From positions 62,001 through 126,000 of the forward strand of contig CBDCLG010000023.1 in the NCBI GenBank assembly GCA_965218625.1: 64,000 bases of DNA, written 5' to 3'. The notes below the pieces were generated by a model. The model was given only the letters and a program-made list of their open reading frames with translations. It was not told the DNA's origin and searched no databases. Positions 27,329 to 35,711 of this stretch are shown here, piece by piece (the first letter of the stretch is position 1; every line of letters starts with the position of its first letter). The translations under genes were made by a program, and so were the position numbers. This DNA is from Bin5 sp965218625 (GTDB taxonomy: Bacteria; Chloroflexota; Anaerolineae; Caldilineales; Caldilineaceae).

Positions 27329-29727
27329 GCGCGGTAACGGCAGTCGACGACCAGCACGTCGTCTCGCGCCTGTTGCGGAGGGCGGCGCAGCGTTTCCGCC
27401 CACCGCTTGGCTGGTCGGTCTTCGCCGTGACTCTCTTGCTGACGGTGCTGCCGTCGCTGGCGATACGCGAGGCCCGCTGGCTCGACCTGCGGCGCATTCA
27501 GGTCGTTCTGGAATGGGTTCCCGTGATCAGCCTCCTGGCCGGCTGGTGGCTCGTCAACCTCCTGCGCGGCTGGTCCGCCCGACGCTTGTCCGAATCCCCG
27601 CAGCCTCCAAACCGGAGTCACCGAGCAGCGTCGCAGCGTTTTCGCGTCCGGCTAGGCAGTACTCTTTTCCTACTTGGCTGCCTCGCTGGGTTCCTGCTCT
27701 GGACCGCTCTCGGCATCGCGACCGTTTCGCAGGTGCTTGTACACTGGATTCCCGGCCCGATTGATATGTGGCGTGCTGTTGCCGCCAGCGATCCGCTCTC
27801 CCTGGCAACAGGCGCCCGGGCCGACCTGTCTGCCCTTGTCTGGCGCTACAGCGATTGGCTGCAGGGCGTACAATCCGGCGGCGCCTACCAGGACGACTTT
27901 GTCTTTCTCTCCTTTTTCGGCGTCATGCTCTGGCTGCTTGGCGGGGCCACGGCGCTGCTTGTCCATTCAACCCGCAACGGCCTGATCGTGGGCGCGCCGG
28001 TCCTGTGGGTGCTGGCTACACTCCTCTTTTACGGCCGCCAGGGGCGGCAGCTCATCCTGGTCGGAATGGTCGCGACCCTGCTGCTGCATGTCCTCCTCGA
28101 TCAGAAGCGCTTGGAACGGATCTGGGTCGGCCGCGAGACTGACTTCAGTCCGATGCTGATCACCGACCGCCTGCTTTCGATCTTTGCGGTCGCGGTGCCC
28201 ATGGTCCTTCTGGCCGGCTTCATGCCCAACGTCGTAATCCGTCCGGTCGCCTACAAGGTCTACCAGACGATGACACCCGTTTACGACTCGGTGGACGATG
28301 TGACCGAGCGGATGTTTCCCGACCTCAAGGGGGGCAGACGCGGCATGGGCCGCCTCAGCGGCGGCCTGCCCAACCGCTTCCTGCTCGAAGGCGGGTCGGA
28401 GCTCGGACAGTTCGAGGTGATGCGCGTCTCCACAAACTTTCCCTTTGGGCCAGTGACCGAGCTGGGTCAGACGCCCCCCCGACTCTATATGCGACGGGGC
28501 ACATTTGCCGACTACGACGGGCGCGGCTGGAGCAACACCGGTCACGAAAGAGACGCCTCGTTCGAGGCAAATCGCGCTTGGCGCGAGGAAGAAGAGTGGC
28601 CGGGCCGGGTGGCGCTTGTGCAGAGAGTCAGACTTACCGCGCCGACCGCAGTCCTGCCCGCTGCCGGCGAACCTGCCGAATTCCTCATGGACTACGAGCT
28701 GGAACGGCGTTCACAGGACGACCTGGTCGCCGTCTGGTCCGGCGTTGGCCCGGTCGACCGCTTCGACGTTGTTTCCTACGTGCCGGCGATGTCAGCCGAC
28801 ATACTGCGCGCTTTGCCCGCGTGGGACGAGGCGCCCCTGCCGCTCCAAACCGAGCTCGGCATACATCTGCACGTCTCCGAAAGCGTTACGCCGCGCACAC
28901 GGCGGCTTGCCGAACAGCTGGCCGCCGGAAAGACGGGACCATTCGAAGTCGCCGAAGCAATCGAAGCTCATCTGCGCGGAATAAATTACAATCTGGAAGT
29001 CCCACCGCCGCCGCCCGAAACAGACGTGGCCGATTTCTTCCTGTTTGACCTGCAAGAGGGCTACTGCGACTACTACACGACAGCGTTCGCCGTTCTGGCG
29101 CGACTGAACGGCATCCCGACGCGCTTCGCAACCGGCTATATCGGCGGCTACTGGGAATTGGAGACGGGTGAATGGACGATTACTGAGGCCGAAGCCCATT
29201 CATGGCCGGAAGTCTACCTTTATGGGGTCGGGTGGCTGCCCTTTGAGCCGACTGCCGGGCGGCCATCCCTCCAACGGCAGAATGCAGTTCAGTTAGCTAC
29301 CGATCGCTCGCGCAGCAAGCAACCGGCGACAGATGAAGAGACGGCCCCGGCCCAGGAGTGGAACTGGAGCTGGCAGACGCTTTTCTGGCTCCTGCCGCTG
29401 GCCGCACTGCTCTTCGCAGTCTGGAGCTTGCTTGAGCGCAGACCGCAGGATCCCTGGCTCGGGCTGATCAAGTGGGGCCGGCGCATCGGGCGTCCCCACT
29501 CGTTGACCGAGACGGAACTGGAGTACGGGCGCGGTCTCTCGACCCATCTGAGAGATCACGAGAGCGAACCGGAGCGGCGGCGGCGACTGACCAGAAACGT
29601 TCTCGGCCTGACCGCCGCGATCAGCCAGGAACGCTACGCAAACCTACCGGCGCGCGCCGGCGCACTGGCGCGCGCCGTCGAACTGTGGCGGGCCATGCGC
29701 CGCGACATCCGGCGCCTTCCCTGGTAG
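27325..29727 (+). CDS. TgpA-like membrane transglutaminase-fold protein
   Basis: The TTG start overlaps the DUF58 stop (TTGA) with GGAGGA upstream, so the two are coupled. The 800-residue protein has a block of N-terminal membrane helices (residues ~30-310), a large outer domain, a transglutaminase core and one C-terminal membrane helix (LFWLLPLAALLFAVWSLLE) with a cytoplasmic tail. Core residues are Cys581 (EGYCDYY), His625 (EAHSWPEVY) and Glu641 (PFEPTAG). The spacing 44 and 16 equals that of P. aeruginosa TgpA, where the third residue is Asp. It probably acts on surface or periplasm-facing protein. The natural reaction is unknown. Confidence 0.87.
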   Translation: MSAVTAVDDQHVVSRLLRRAAQRFRPPLGWSVFAVTLLLTVLPSLAIREARWLDLRRIQVVLEWVPVISLLAGWWLVNLLRGWSARRLSESPQPPNRSHRAASQRFRVRLGSTLFLLGCLAGFLLWTALGIATVSQVLVHWIPGPIDMWRAVAASDPLSLATGARADLSALVWRYSDWLQGVQSGGAYQDDFVFLSFFGVMLWLLGGATALLVHSTRNGLIVGAPVLWVLATLLFYGRQGRQLILVGMVATLLLHVLLDQKRLERIWVGRETDFSPMLITDRLLSIFAVAVPMVLLAGFMPNVVIRPVAYKVYQTMTPVYDSVDDVTERMFPDLKGGRRGMGRLSGGLPNRFLLEGGSELGQFEVMRVSTNFPFGPVTELGQTPPRLYMRRGTFADYDGRGWSNTGHERDASFEANRAWREEEEWPGRVALVQRVRLTAPTAVLPAAGEPAEFLMDYELERRSQDDLVAVWSGVGPVDRFDVVSYVPAMSADILRALPAWDEAPLPLQTELGIHLHVSESVTPRTRRLAEQLAAGKTGPFEVAEAIEAHLRGINYNLEVPPPPPETDVADFFLFDLQEGYCDYYTTAFAVLARLNGIPTRFATGYIGGYWELETGEWTITEAEAHSWPEVYLYGVGWLPFEPTAGRPSLQRQNAVQLATDRSRSKQPATDEETAPAQEWNWSWQTLFWLLPLAALLFAVWSLLERRPQDPWLGLIKWGRRIGRPHSLTETELEYGRGLSTHLRDHESEPERRRRLTRNVLGLTAAISQERYANLPARAGALARAVELWRAMRRDIRRLPW

Positions 29728-29763
29728 CGGCCCCTCCCCATCGCCGCCGCTGCATCAGGCACG

Positions 29764-30912
29764 CTACCACTCTTCAATGCCCTCATCCTCCAGGTCGCCC
29801 TCTTCTTCGAGCAGGGACAGGTCCGCCGCGAGGTCGTCCGGGTCAGGGGCCGCATGCCGCTCCCACAGTTCAAGTGCCAACCGTCCCGCATCGGCCCGGA
29901 TCCCGTAACGGGCGAAGTACCGGCACACGCGCGCAACATCCCTGTTCAGAATCGACTGCGCGCTGCGATTTGTTTGCGCATTCACCACCTGCGGGAAATC
30001 GATGAACTTGATCTTCCCCTGCCAGTAGAGAATGTTGTAGGCCGACAGGTCCCCGTGGACCAGTCCCTTCTCCAACATGACGGCTATGCTGTCCAGGACC
30101 TGTTCCAAGAAGGAGGAGGCCTCACCAGCTTCCAGCCTGACCTCGTGAAGGGTTGGCGCAGCCCGGCCCGCGTCTCCTATGTAGGCCATAAGGATTGCAT
30201 TCTCGGCCACGCCGTAAGGCTCAGGGACGGACACGCCGGCGCTGTGCAGAGTCTGCAGGGCAGTGTATTCGTACATCAGCCAGGATGTGTGCCGCACCTC
30301 AACACCGAACAGGCTCTTCTTGCCGACCGCCCGCGCGATGCGTTCATCACGCGGGTTTACGCCCTTTGGCCGCCCATCCTCAGAAGTCAGCAGATGCCGC
30401 CCCTCACGGTAGATGGCGTCGTTGCGCAGATTTCGAAATTGGCGCGGGCGGTAGACCTTGGCCGCGATCCATTCCACGCCCAGCGAAGCGTGCGCCCGGC
30501 ATCGATAGACGCTTGCCTCCTTGCCGCCCTTCACCAGCGCGTTCACGTCCACAATCTGGTCTTGCGAATAGAAAGGCTGCAACGACTCTCTGAGGAAGCC
30601 GCCTTCGTAGCGCGAAGGCGTGTACGTGGTCTCCCAAACATTTTCGAGGCCGGCCACCTCGGTTACCGCTTCAACCTCTGCCCTGTGCTCCTCGAAACGT
30701 TGACGTTCGTTCCTGGGGGGCCGCCGCACCCGATACTCCCTCTCTTGCGATAGGCGAAATCTCTTCGTGTAGAACGCCAGCTCCTCTTCCTCCTCCTCCC
30801 AGCGCGTGTCCGTCTCCCGCGCTGCCCCGTACAGCGGGTCCTTTTCCCATTCGTTCGGCTCTTCGGCCCTTTCATCTGTGTTCAATTCGGTAGTCTTCGT
30901 TCTGAAGGCCAT
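29764..30912 (-). CDS. RIO1-like atypical serine/threonine kinase
   Basis: The protein has the RIO signature order: KGGKEASVYRCRA (glycine loop), WIAAKVYRPRQFRN (ATP-binding Lys), the flexible loop region, LVHGDLSAYNILYW (catalytic HGDxSxxN) and IKFIDFPQVVN (metal-binding Asp). A strongly acidic N-terminal region (WEEEEEE, EWEKDPLYG) precedes the kinase. RIO1 kinases are best known in archaeal and eukaryotic ribosome assembly; bacterial copies are less studied. The frame is open to 30999, but ATG at 30912 with AAGGAC upstream fits better (382 residues). It converges with the transglutaminase gene with a 36-base gap and no visible terminator. Confidence 0.88.
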   Translation of the reverse strand: MAFRTKTTELNTDERAEEPNEWEKDPLYGAARETDTRWEEEEEELAFYTKRFRLSQEREYRVRRPPRNERQRFEEHRAEVEAVTEVAGLENVWETTYTPSRYEGGFLRESLQPFYSQDQIVDVNALVKGGKEASVYRCRAHASLGVEWIAAKVYRPRQFRNLRNDAIYREGRHLLTSEDGRPKGVNPRDERIARAVGKKSLFGVEVRHTSWLMYEYTALQTLHSAGVSVPEPYGVAENAILMAYIGDAGRAAPTLHEVRLEAGEASSFLEQVLDSIAVMLEKGLVHGDLSAYNILYWQGKIKFIDFPQVVNAQTNRSAQSILNRDVARVCRYFARYGIRADAGRLALELWERHAAPDPDDLAADLSLLEEEGDLEDEGIEEW

Positions 30913-31171
30913 GGCAGTCCTTGCGTGTCTCGTACGCCTTCGCTGTAGCCCATGATCGCAGGAAAGGACGTACAGGAAGGCGGCTTGATTGGCTGACAAA
31001 CGGGGTGCGCGGCCAGGAATTGCGGACAGCCGGAATCTGCCGTGTGTCGGCCCATCCGTCTGTTCTTGCTGTCTGAGGTGTGCAAGAGGCCGCGAGCTGG
31101 AAACCGCCTACAGCCTGTCGTTCGAGGAGGAGGAAATTCGCGGAGCTTTACAGCGAGCAAACGTGCGATCA

Positions 31172-31195
31172 CCCATCATGGCGAACAATGATGGG
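31172..31195 (-). promoter_or_regulatory. Perfect stem-loop downstream of the 21-codon ORF
   Basis: CCCATCAT (31172-31179) pairs exactly with ATGATGGG (31188-31195) around an 8-base loop. On the minus strand it lies 19 bases after the short ORF's stop. No U-run follows, so it may be an RNA structure and not a plain terminator. Confidence 0.4.
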
Positions 31196-31214
31196 ACAGT
31201 CTGGACTCTTCCGG

Positions 31215-31280
31215 CTAATTCCGCTCCCCGTGCAGGCGGTCACCACTTCCCTTTTTCATGCGTTCCTCGAATGCTGACAT
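31215..31280 (-). CDS. Candidate 21-residue small protein or leader peptide
   Basis: An ATG at 31280 is preceded by AAAGGAGG, an almost perfect Shine-Dalgarno site, at 6-7 bases. It encodes a basic and acidic 21-residue peptide (starting MSAFEERMKKGSGD) before a TAG at 31215. A promoter candidate stands 80 bases upstream and a perfect stem-loop follows. The RIO kinase start lies about 300 bases downstream on the same strand. The remainder of the 30913-31395 gap shows no other gene. Translation of such a short frame cannot be proved from sequence. Confidence 0.4.
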   Translation of the reverse strand: MSAFEERMKKGSGDRLHGERN

Positions 31281-31359
31281 TTGAAGCCTCCTTTCCCGCG
31301 GGTCGCGGACTATTTGAACCGGACCGTCGCTACCCGGCACTGCGCCGGACGACGGAGCT

Positions 31360-31388
31360 ACCCTAGCACGAGATTCCCAAATTGACAA
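31360..31388 (-). promoter_or_regulatory. Extended -10 promoter for the small ORF/RIO kinase
   Basis: On the minus strand TTGTCA (31383-31388), a 17-base spacer ending in TGC, and TAGGGT (31360-31365). The -35 matches five of six and the TGn adds an extended -10. It would start transcription near 31353. Confidence 0.45.
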
Positions 31389-31395
31389 GCGCCCC

Positions 31396-31758
31396 TCACC
31401 TGGCCTGCATCTCTACGAGACGCCCGTCAGGGTCGCGCACATAGGCCGACTGGCCCCAAGGGTAGGCGGTTGGCTCGATTGCGCCCGGGGATTCCCCCAG
31501 GCTACATTCTGACCACATTTCGTCGAGCCCTTTGACACCAATGGCAAAGTGGTCCTCGTTGGGAGGGCCCGACCCGTCGACATCGTAGTCGGGATCGGGC
31601 GGCTGGCGGTGATGGATCAGGATATGCAGGCCATCCAACTGAAAGAGGGCCATCTGCTCCGAACTGAAGGCAGGTTCGCCTCCGAGAAGCCGTCCGTAGA
31701 ATGCCGCCAGCGCGGGTACATCCTCTGTGAAAAACGCAAGTTCAACCAGTTGACGCAT
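31396..31758 (-). CDS. VOC/glyoxalase-fold protein
   Basis: From the ATG at 31758, with GGAG nine bases upstream, the product is 120 residues: MRQLVELAFFTEDVPALAAF, YGRLLGGEPAF, HILIHH, EDHFAIGVKGLDE and QSAYVRDPDGRLVEM. This is the single-domain vicinal oxygen chelate fold with a candidate metal Glu in VEMQ. Members include lyases, dioxygenases and resistance proteins, and the activity here cannot be assigned. The longer open frame to 31935 overlaps the cupin gene and is not credible. It is the last gene of a minus-strand SDR-cupin-VOC group. Confidence 0.78.
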   Translation of the reverse strand: MRQLVELAFFTEDVPALAAFYGRLLGGEPAFSSEQMALFQLDGLHILIHHRQPPDPDYDVDGSGPPNEDHFAIGVKGLDEMWSECSLGESPGAIEPTAYPWGQSAYVRDPDGRLVEMQAR

Positions 31759-31802
31759 GGCACGAAGCTCCAATTCTCGAAAATGTATGGGGGTAAGCGA
31801 AG

Positions 31803-32324
31803 TCAGCGAAGGTCGCGAAGAATCTGCTGTTGAGAGGGAAATCGGGCCATGAGCGAGTCGAACTCCGCCGCGTCCGGCATCGAGAAATCTTCTTCGCTGT
31901 AGGCCGGGGCAAGCGAACAGGCCATCAATGCCCATTCTCCCCCGTCCTGCAACCGGGCCCCGAACCAGCTCTTAGCCGGTACAACCGCCTGCACTGCCTG
32001 GCCCTGCAATATGCTATCTCCCAGGACAATTTTCGCATAGTCATCATTAGAGCCAAACAAAAACAAATCCACCGCATCGCCCAAATAAAAATGCCACATC
32101 TCATCAGTCACCAGCCGGTGCAGCCGCGACTTCGAATCGGCTGTCAGCAGGTAGTAGATGACGGAGGATACGGACCTGCTCGAGACGATCTCGGGCGGTA
32201 GTACCTGCGCGGGCAGCTGCAGATCGCCCGTGTATGTCACGCGATAGTAGCCCCCCTCCACCGGCAGCGGCGCAAGGTCTAGGATTCGAATCACATCTGC
32301 GGCGGTGAGCGCGTGTCTTGGCAT
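31803..32324 (-). CDS. DUF985 cupin-family protein
   Basis: The 173-residue product matches the DUF985 cupin family: EGGYYRVTY, SVSSVIYYLLTADSKSRLHR, DEMWHFYLGDAVDLFLF, VVPAKSWFGARL and WALMACSLAPAYSEEDF. Members are small beta-barrel proteins with an unknown ligand, possibly a nucleotide or sugar. The start at 32324 lies 6 bases after the SDR stop, giving translational linkage. The frame is open far upstream inside the SDR gene, but that extension is a shadow. Confidence 0.85.
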   Translation of the reverse strand: MPRHALTAADVIRILDLAPLPVEGGYYRVTYTGDLQLPAQVLPPEIVSSRSVSSVIYYLLTADSKSRLHRLVTDEMWHFYLGDAVDLFLFGSNDDYAKIVLGDSILQGQAVQAVVPAKSWFGARLQDGGEWALMACSLAPAYSEEDFSMPDAAEFDSLMARFPSQQQILRDLR

Positions 32325-32329
32325 CGCGT

Positions 32330-33136
32330 TCAGAACGAGGGAGCGACCTGCACGCCGCCATCGACGGTTAGTGTCACACCGGTAATCCAACGAGCAAGGG
32401 GGGATGCAAGAAATAGACAGGCGTCGGCGATGTCTTCCGGCGCGCCCAACCGCGCCAGGGGAACGCGTTCCAGCCATCGCCCCACGCCATCGGGCCAGTC
32501 CGACTCCAGCCCAGGTCGGCCGATCAGGCCCGGCGCTACCGCGTTGACCCGGATACCGTGCTCGGCCAGCTCCAACGCCGCGCTGCGCGTGTACTGCTCG
32601 ACACCCGCCTTGGCCGCGCTGTAATGGCTGTGGCCGAAGGCCGTCGACGTGGCTTCGATCGAGGAGATGTTTATGATCGCCCCGCCCCTCCCTGCCTCTT
32701 CTCCCCGATTCGAAAGATCGATCATCGCCTGCGCGGCCCGCTGTGTGCAGAGATGCGTCGCGGTCAGATTGGCGGCCAGCACATCCTCCCACTCGCTGTC
32801 CGCCAGGCCCAGCAGCGGCGAAACCGGATAGATGCCGGCGTTGTTGACCAGAACGTCCAGCCGCCCGCAGTGTGCCACCGTCTGACGTATCAGCCGGTCA
32901 ACCTCCCCGGCAAGACGCAAGTCGGCCTGCACCGCCAGCGCGCCACCGCCCTTCGCCCGGATCTCCTCGACCACCTGCTGCGCGTCCTGCCCCGCCCGGG
33001 AGTATCCAACCACAACGGATGCGCCGGCCTCACCAAAGCGCCGCGCGATGCCCGCGCCGATTCCCCGGCTTCCACCGGTGACAAGCACAGCTCGGCCCGT
33101 GAAATCAAGCGCAGTCGCTACATCCGGTATCTTCAT
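32330..33136 (-). CDS. Short-chain dehydrogenase/reductase
   Basis: The 268-residue protein has the classical SDR features: VLVTGGSRGIGAGIARRF (NAD(P) loop TGxxxGxG), NNAG, the catalytic Ser in INISSIEA, YSAAKAG (Tyr and Lys), and a C-terminal ITGVTLTVDGGVQV. Absence of Asp after the second strand (VVVGYSRAG) suggests NADP preference. It heads a three-gene minus-strand group with the cupin and VOC genes. The substrate is unknown. Confidence 0.92.
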   Translation of the reverse strand: MKIPDVATALDFTGRAVLVTGGSRGIGAGIARRFGEAGASVVVGYSRAGQDAQQVVEEIRAKGGGALAVQADLRLAGEVDRLIRQTVAHCGRLDVLVNNAGIYPVSPLLGLADSEWEDVLAANLTATHLCTQRAAQAMIDLSNRGEEAGRGGAIINISSIEATSTAFGHSHYSAAKAGVEQYTRSAALELAEHGIRVNAVAPGLIGRPGLESDWPDGVGRWLERVPLARLGAPEDIADACLFLASPLARWITGVTLTVDGGVQVAPSF

Positions 33137-33436
33137 CGGCTGTCAAAATTCCCGATTCTCTGCCAGGGATCTCTACCGTCGACGCTCTCCATGATAGTAC
33201 AGGGCCAAGTCAGTTTCAAATAAAAGGTCTCGGACATGTCCCAGGAAGATCCACTAACTCCAAAAGGAGCTTCCCTGAAGACTTCGTGCAGGTTAAGGCG
33301 CGAGCACCTGTTGTGCACGCGCCAGAGCGACATGTGGCAATGAATTGGATTCCCCGGCGCCGTTCTTGATGACACCTGTCAATTCCTGTACGATTTTGCA
33401 AAACGTTCCAGGTCTCGACAGTGCCAGGAGGATTTC
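33137..33436. other. Divergent promoter region between SDR and PhyH genes
   Basis: About 300 bases without a gene. It contains a promoter candidate with an embedded inverted repeat on the plus strand and nothing else that I recognise. Confidence 0.5.
33366..33394 (+). promoter_or_regulatory. Promoter with TGACA-N2-TGTCA inverted repeat upstream of phyH 1
   Basis: TTGATG (33366-33371), 17-base spacer, TACGAT (33389-33394), 43 bases before the ATG. The spacer contains the inverted repeat TGACACCTGTCA (33370-33381), which is placed like an operator that would block polymerase binding. No regulator gene is adjacent. Confidence 0.45.
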
Positions 33437-34216
33437 ATGCTTTCACTCGCACAAAAGCGTGAGATTCACGAACAGGGTTTCATAAAGGTCCCCGGCGTCG
33501 TACCAAAGGTGATGATCGACGCGGCCTTGCGCGCCGTCAACCATTCGATTGGCTCCATTGGCTTGGGCGGCGAAGACATGGAAAACAACCGGTCGGCCTT
33601 CTTCTGTGCAGAACCATTGGAAGCGCCGGTAATTCTGGACCTCTACAACAGGACGCCGGTTATCGATATCGCCGAGGACCTGACGGGCAAAGGAAACGTT
33701 TTGCCCGTGGTCACGGCAAAGCCATATCCCCGCTTCCCGCTCCCTCCCGGCGAGGATGCGCCCGAACCGCGCGGCCACATCGACGGAATCGGCAGCGGAA
33801 CCAATGGCATGCCCAAGGGGGTATACAGGCGCGGATTCACCGCCTTCGCCGTCGTCTACCTTGCCGACCTGCTGGAACCGAACGCCGGAAACTTTACCGT
33901 CTGGCCCAAGTCCCACCGCGCCTACCAGGACTACTTCAAGGAAGTGGGTCACGAAGTCCTGGCGAATGGTATGCCCCGCATCGACATTCCGGAGGGCCCG
34001 GTGATGGTAACGGCTGAAGCCGGGGACCTCATCCTTGCCCACCATCAGATGCTGCACACGGGCGGTCCCAACGCTTCTCCGAATGTGCGGCATGCGGTCA
34101 TCGCCCGCTTGCGCCACAAGGACGCAGGCAAAATCAAGTACCAGGCCTACACCGATATCTGGCGTGAATGGCCGGGCATGTCGGAGGTCGTTCTCGCCCA
34201 AACAGAGACCGCATAG
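33437..34216 (+). CDS. Phytanoyl-CoA dioxygenase-family protein 1
   Basis: The 259-residue protein has the Fe(II)/2-oxoglutarate oxygenase double-stranded beta-helix: the HxD pair in RGHIDGIGSG, YLADLLEPNAGNFTVWPKSH, and the distal His in HHQMLHTGGP followed by NVRHAVIARL, whose Arg would bind 2-oxoglutarate. It is a divergent member, clearly different from the two other PhyH genes in this window. Such enzymes hydroxylate diverse small molecules, so the name does not imply phytanate. AGGAGG (near 33427) precedes the ATG. Confidence 0.85.
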   Translation: MLSLAQKREIHEQGFIKVPGVVPKVMIDAALRAVNHSIGSIGLGGEDMENNRSAFFCAEPLEAPVILDLYNRTPVIDIAEDLTGKGNVLPVVTAKPYPRFPLPPGEDAPEPRGHIDGIGSGTNGMPKGVYRRGFTAFAVVYLADLLEPNAGNFTVWPKSHRAYQDYFKEVGHEVLANGMPRIDIPEGPVMVTAEAGDLILAHHQMLHTGGPNASPNVRHAVIARLRHKDAGKIKYQAYTDIWREWPGMSEVVLAQTETA

Positions 34217-34278
34217 GCCGAGCGAATCCTGTATGTCCGAGGGCCGCAAACGGCCCCGGGACATCGTTTCCGCCTGAA

Positions 34279-35640
34279 CTAGGGCGGGTAGGCCCCGCTC
34301 TGGACCGCCTTCTGCCGCGCATCCTCCAGGATCGACTGGATCTCCGCGACCCTCATGCGCGCGTCTGTCTTGAGGAAGAGCCGCCGCAAGACCGTCGTGA
34401 AACCCCGCTGCATTTCGTCCGGAAGGACGAGCGTCAGGGGCGGCCGGATGGAATCGGCGCCGCGCACAATCTGCCCACCCTTCTCCGCGGCCGGGGAAAG
34501 AAACTCGTCGTCAATGTCCTGGTGAACCGGCACGTAGCCGGCGTTGCTACTGTCCTCTCCCATCTGCCTCAGTTGCAGCTCCTGTGCCTCGGCCGACCCC
34601 ATGTAGCCCACGAACACCCCGGCCGGGACGCGGTTTACAGCGCCGGCGGGAATGACATAGCCAAATACGACGGAAATCTCGCCCATCGTGACGCCCGCGT
34701 CGATCTGCGGGAACTGGAAAAAGTCCAGTTCACTCGCAAAGGCAGGCGGCAGTTCGCCCGCGCTGAAATGGGGGGCGAGCGTCATGACAGCTTTTTCCCT
34801 GTTCAACGGATTGGCCGCATCCGCGCGCACGAGAGCCGTCATGCTTTCCAGGTCGCTCGTGCTGCCCGGCGTCTCGACAAAGTAGTCCCGCTCCAGCATC
34901 GACAACCACAGTTCCCAGACGCGGGCAACGCGCTCGTCAAGATAGCTTACGCGCCCGGCCAGAAGTTCGGCGTGGAACTCCGGCCCGTTCAGGCGCATAT
35001 TGAGATAGTCGAACCAGAGGCTGCTGATGAACGAGTTCTGCCCGGCCAGCGAGAGAGGCGTCTCCCCCTTTGCCAGCAGCGAATCGCAGATGTGGATGAA
35101 CGCCTCCCAGTTGGCGGGCGGCGTCAGGCCGTGACGGTCGAAGACCTCCACGTTGTAGTAGATACCCGTCCAGCTGAAGCCGGCCGGCGCCAAGCGGGGC
35201 GTTCCCTCAATCCGGCTAAGATCGTGGAACTGGTCTCCATACGACTCGGCAAAGTTGCTCTCGGTCCATACATCTGCCAGATCCGAGAGCAATCCCTGCT
35301 CAGCGGCGCTGCGCAGGAGGATCCCATCCCACAACAACATCACGTCGGGCGGCGGCGAATCGAGCAGGAAGTCGGCCGCGTCGCCGCGCAAGGGCTGCCG
35401 GTCGATTTCGATACCGGGCGCGCGCTCCAGGAACCGCTCGATCGCAACCTGTTCTGTCGCCGCAACACTCGAAAAATCCGGAGACACATATGTGATCGTG
35501 ACCGGAGGGCCTTCGGCCTCGAACAGGAATTCTTCTTCACGGTCTCGGCCGCAGCCAGCCAACAGTGTGCAGAGGATGAGCGGCGGCAGGATACATTTCG
35601 CGAAGAGGCGCGCAGGCGCGCGCCAGCGGAGATATGTCAT
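34279..35640 (-). CDS. Orphan ABC solute-binding lipoprotein (sugar type)
   Basis: From the ATG at 35640 the product has 453 residues with a lipoprotein signal: basic N-terminus, hydrophobic core and LLAGC (Cys30). The mature part has the family-1 solute-binding fold: VAIERFLERAPGIEID, PPPDVMLLWDGIL, APAGFSWTGIYYNVEVFDRHGL and NWEAFIHICDSLLAKG. No permease or ATPase gene is adjacent, so it either serves a transporter encoded elsewhere or has another role. The longer open frame to 35709 is less likely. Confidence 0.83.
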   Translation of the reverse strand: MTYLRWRAPARLFAKCILPPLILCTLLAGCGRDREEEFLFEAEGPPVTITYVSPDFSSVAATEQVAIERFLERAPGIEIDRQPLRGDAADFLLDSPPPDVMLLWDGILLRSAAEQGLLSDLADVWTESNFAESYGDQFHDLSRIEGTPRLAPAGFSWTGIYYNVEVFDRHGLTPPANWEAFIHICDSLLAKGETPLSLAGQNSFISSLWFDYLNMRLNGPEFHAELLAGRVSYLDERVARVWELWLSMLERDYFVETPGSTSDLESMTALVRADAANPLNREKAVMTLAPHFSAGELPPAFASELDFFQFPQIDAGVTMGEISVVFGYVIPAGAVNRVPAGVFVGYMGSAEAQELQLRQMGEDSSNAGYVPVHQDIDDEFLSPAAEKGGQIVRGADSIRPPLTLVLPDEMQRGFTTVLRRLFLKTDARMRVAEIQSILEDARQKAVQSGAYPP

Positions 35641-35711
35641 GGTCGATTGGCCTTGCAAAGACGATTGGGGCCGGCGAACTGCCTGCTGGCGAGGCACTTG
35701 TGGTTCCACTG

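Noticed and set aside
31281..31340. Possible tRNA on the minus strand (GGTTCAAATAGTCC resembles a T-arm)
   Set aside because: The bases flanking TTCAAAT do not pair as a 5-bp T-stem, and no acceptor or anticodon arm can be drawn.
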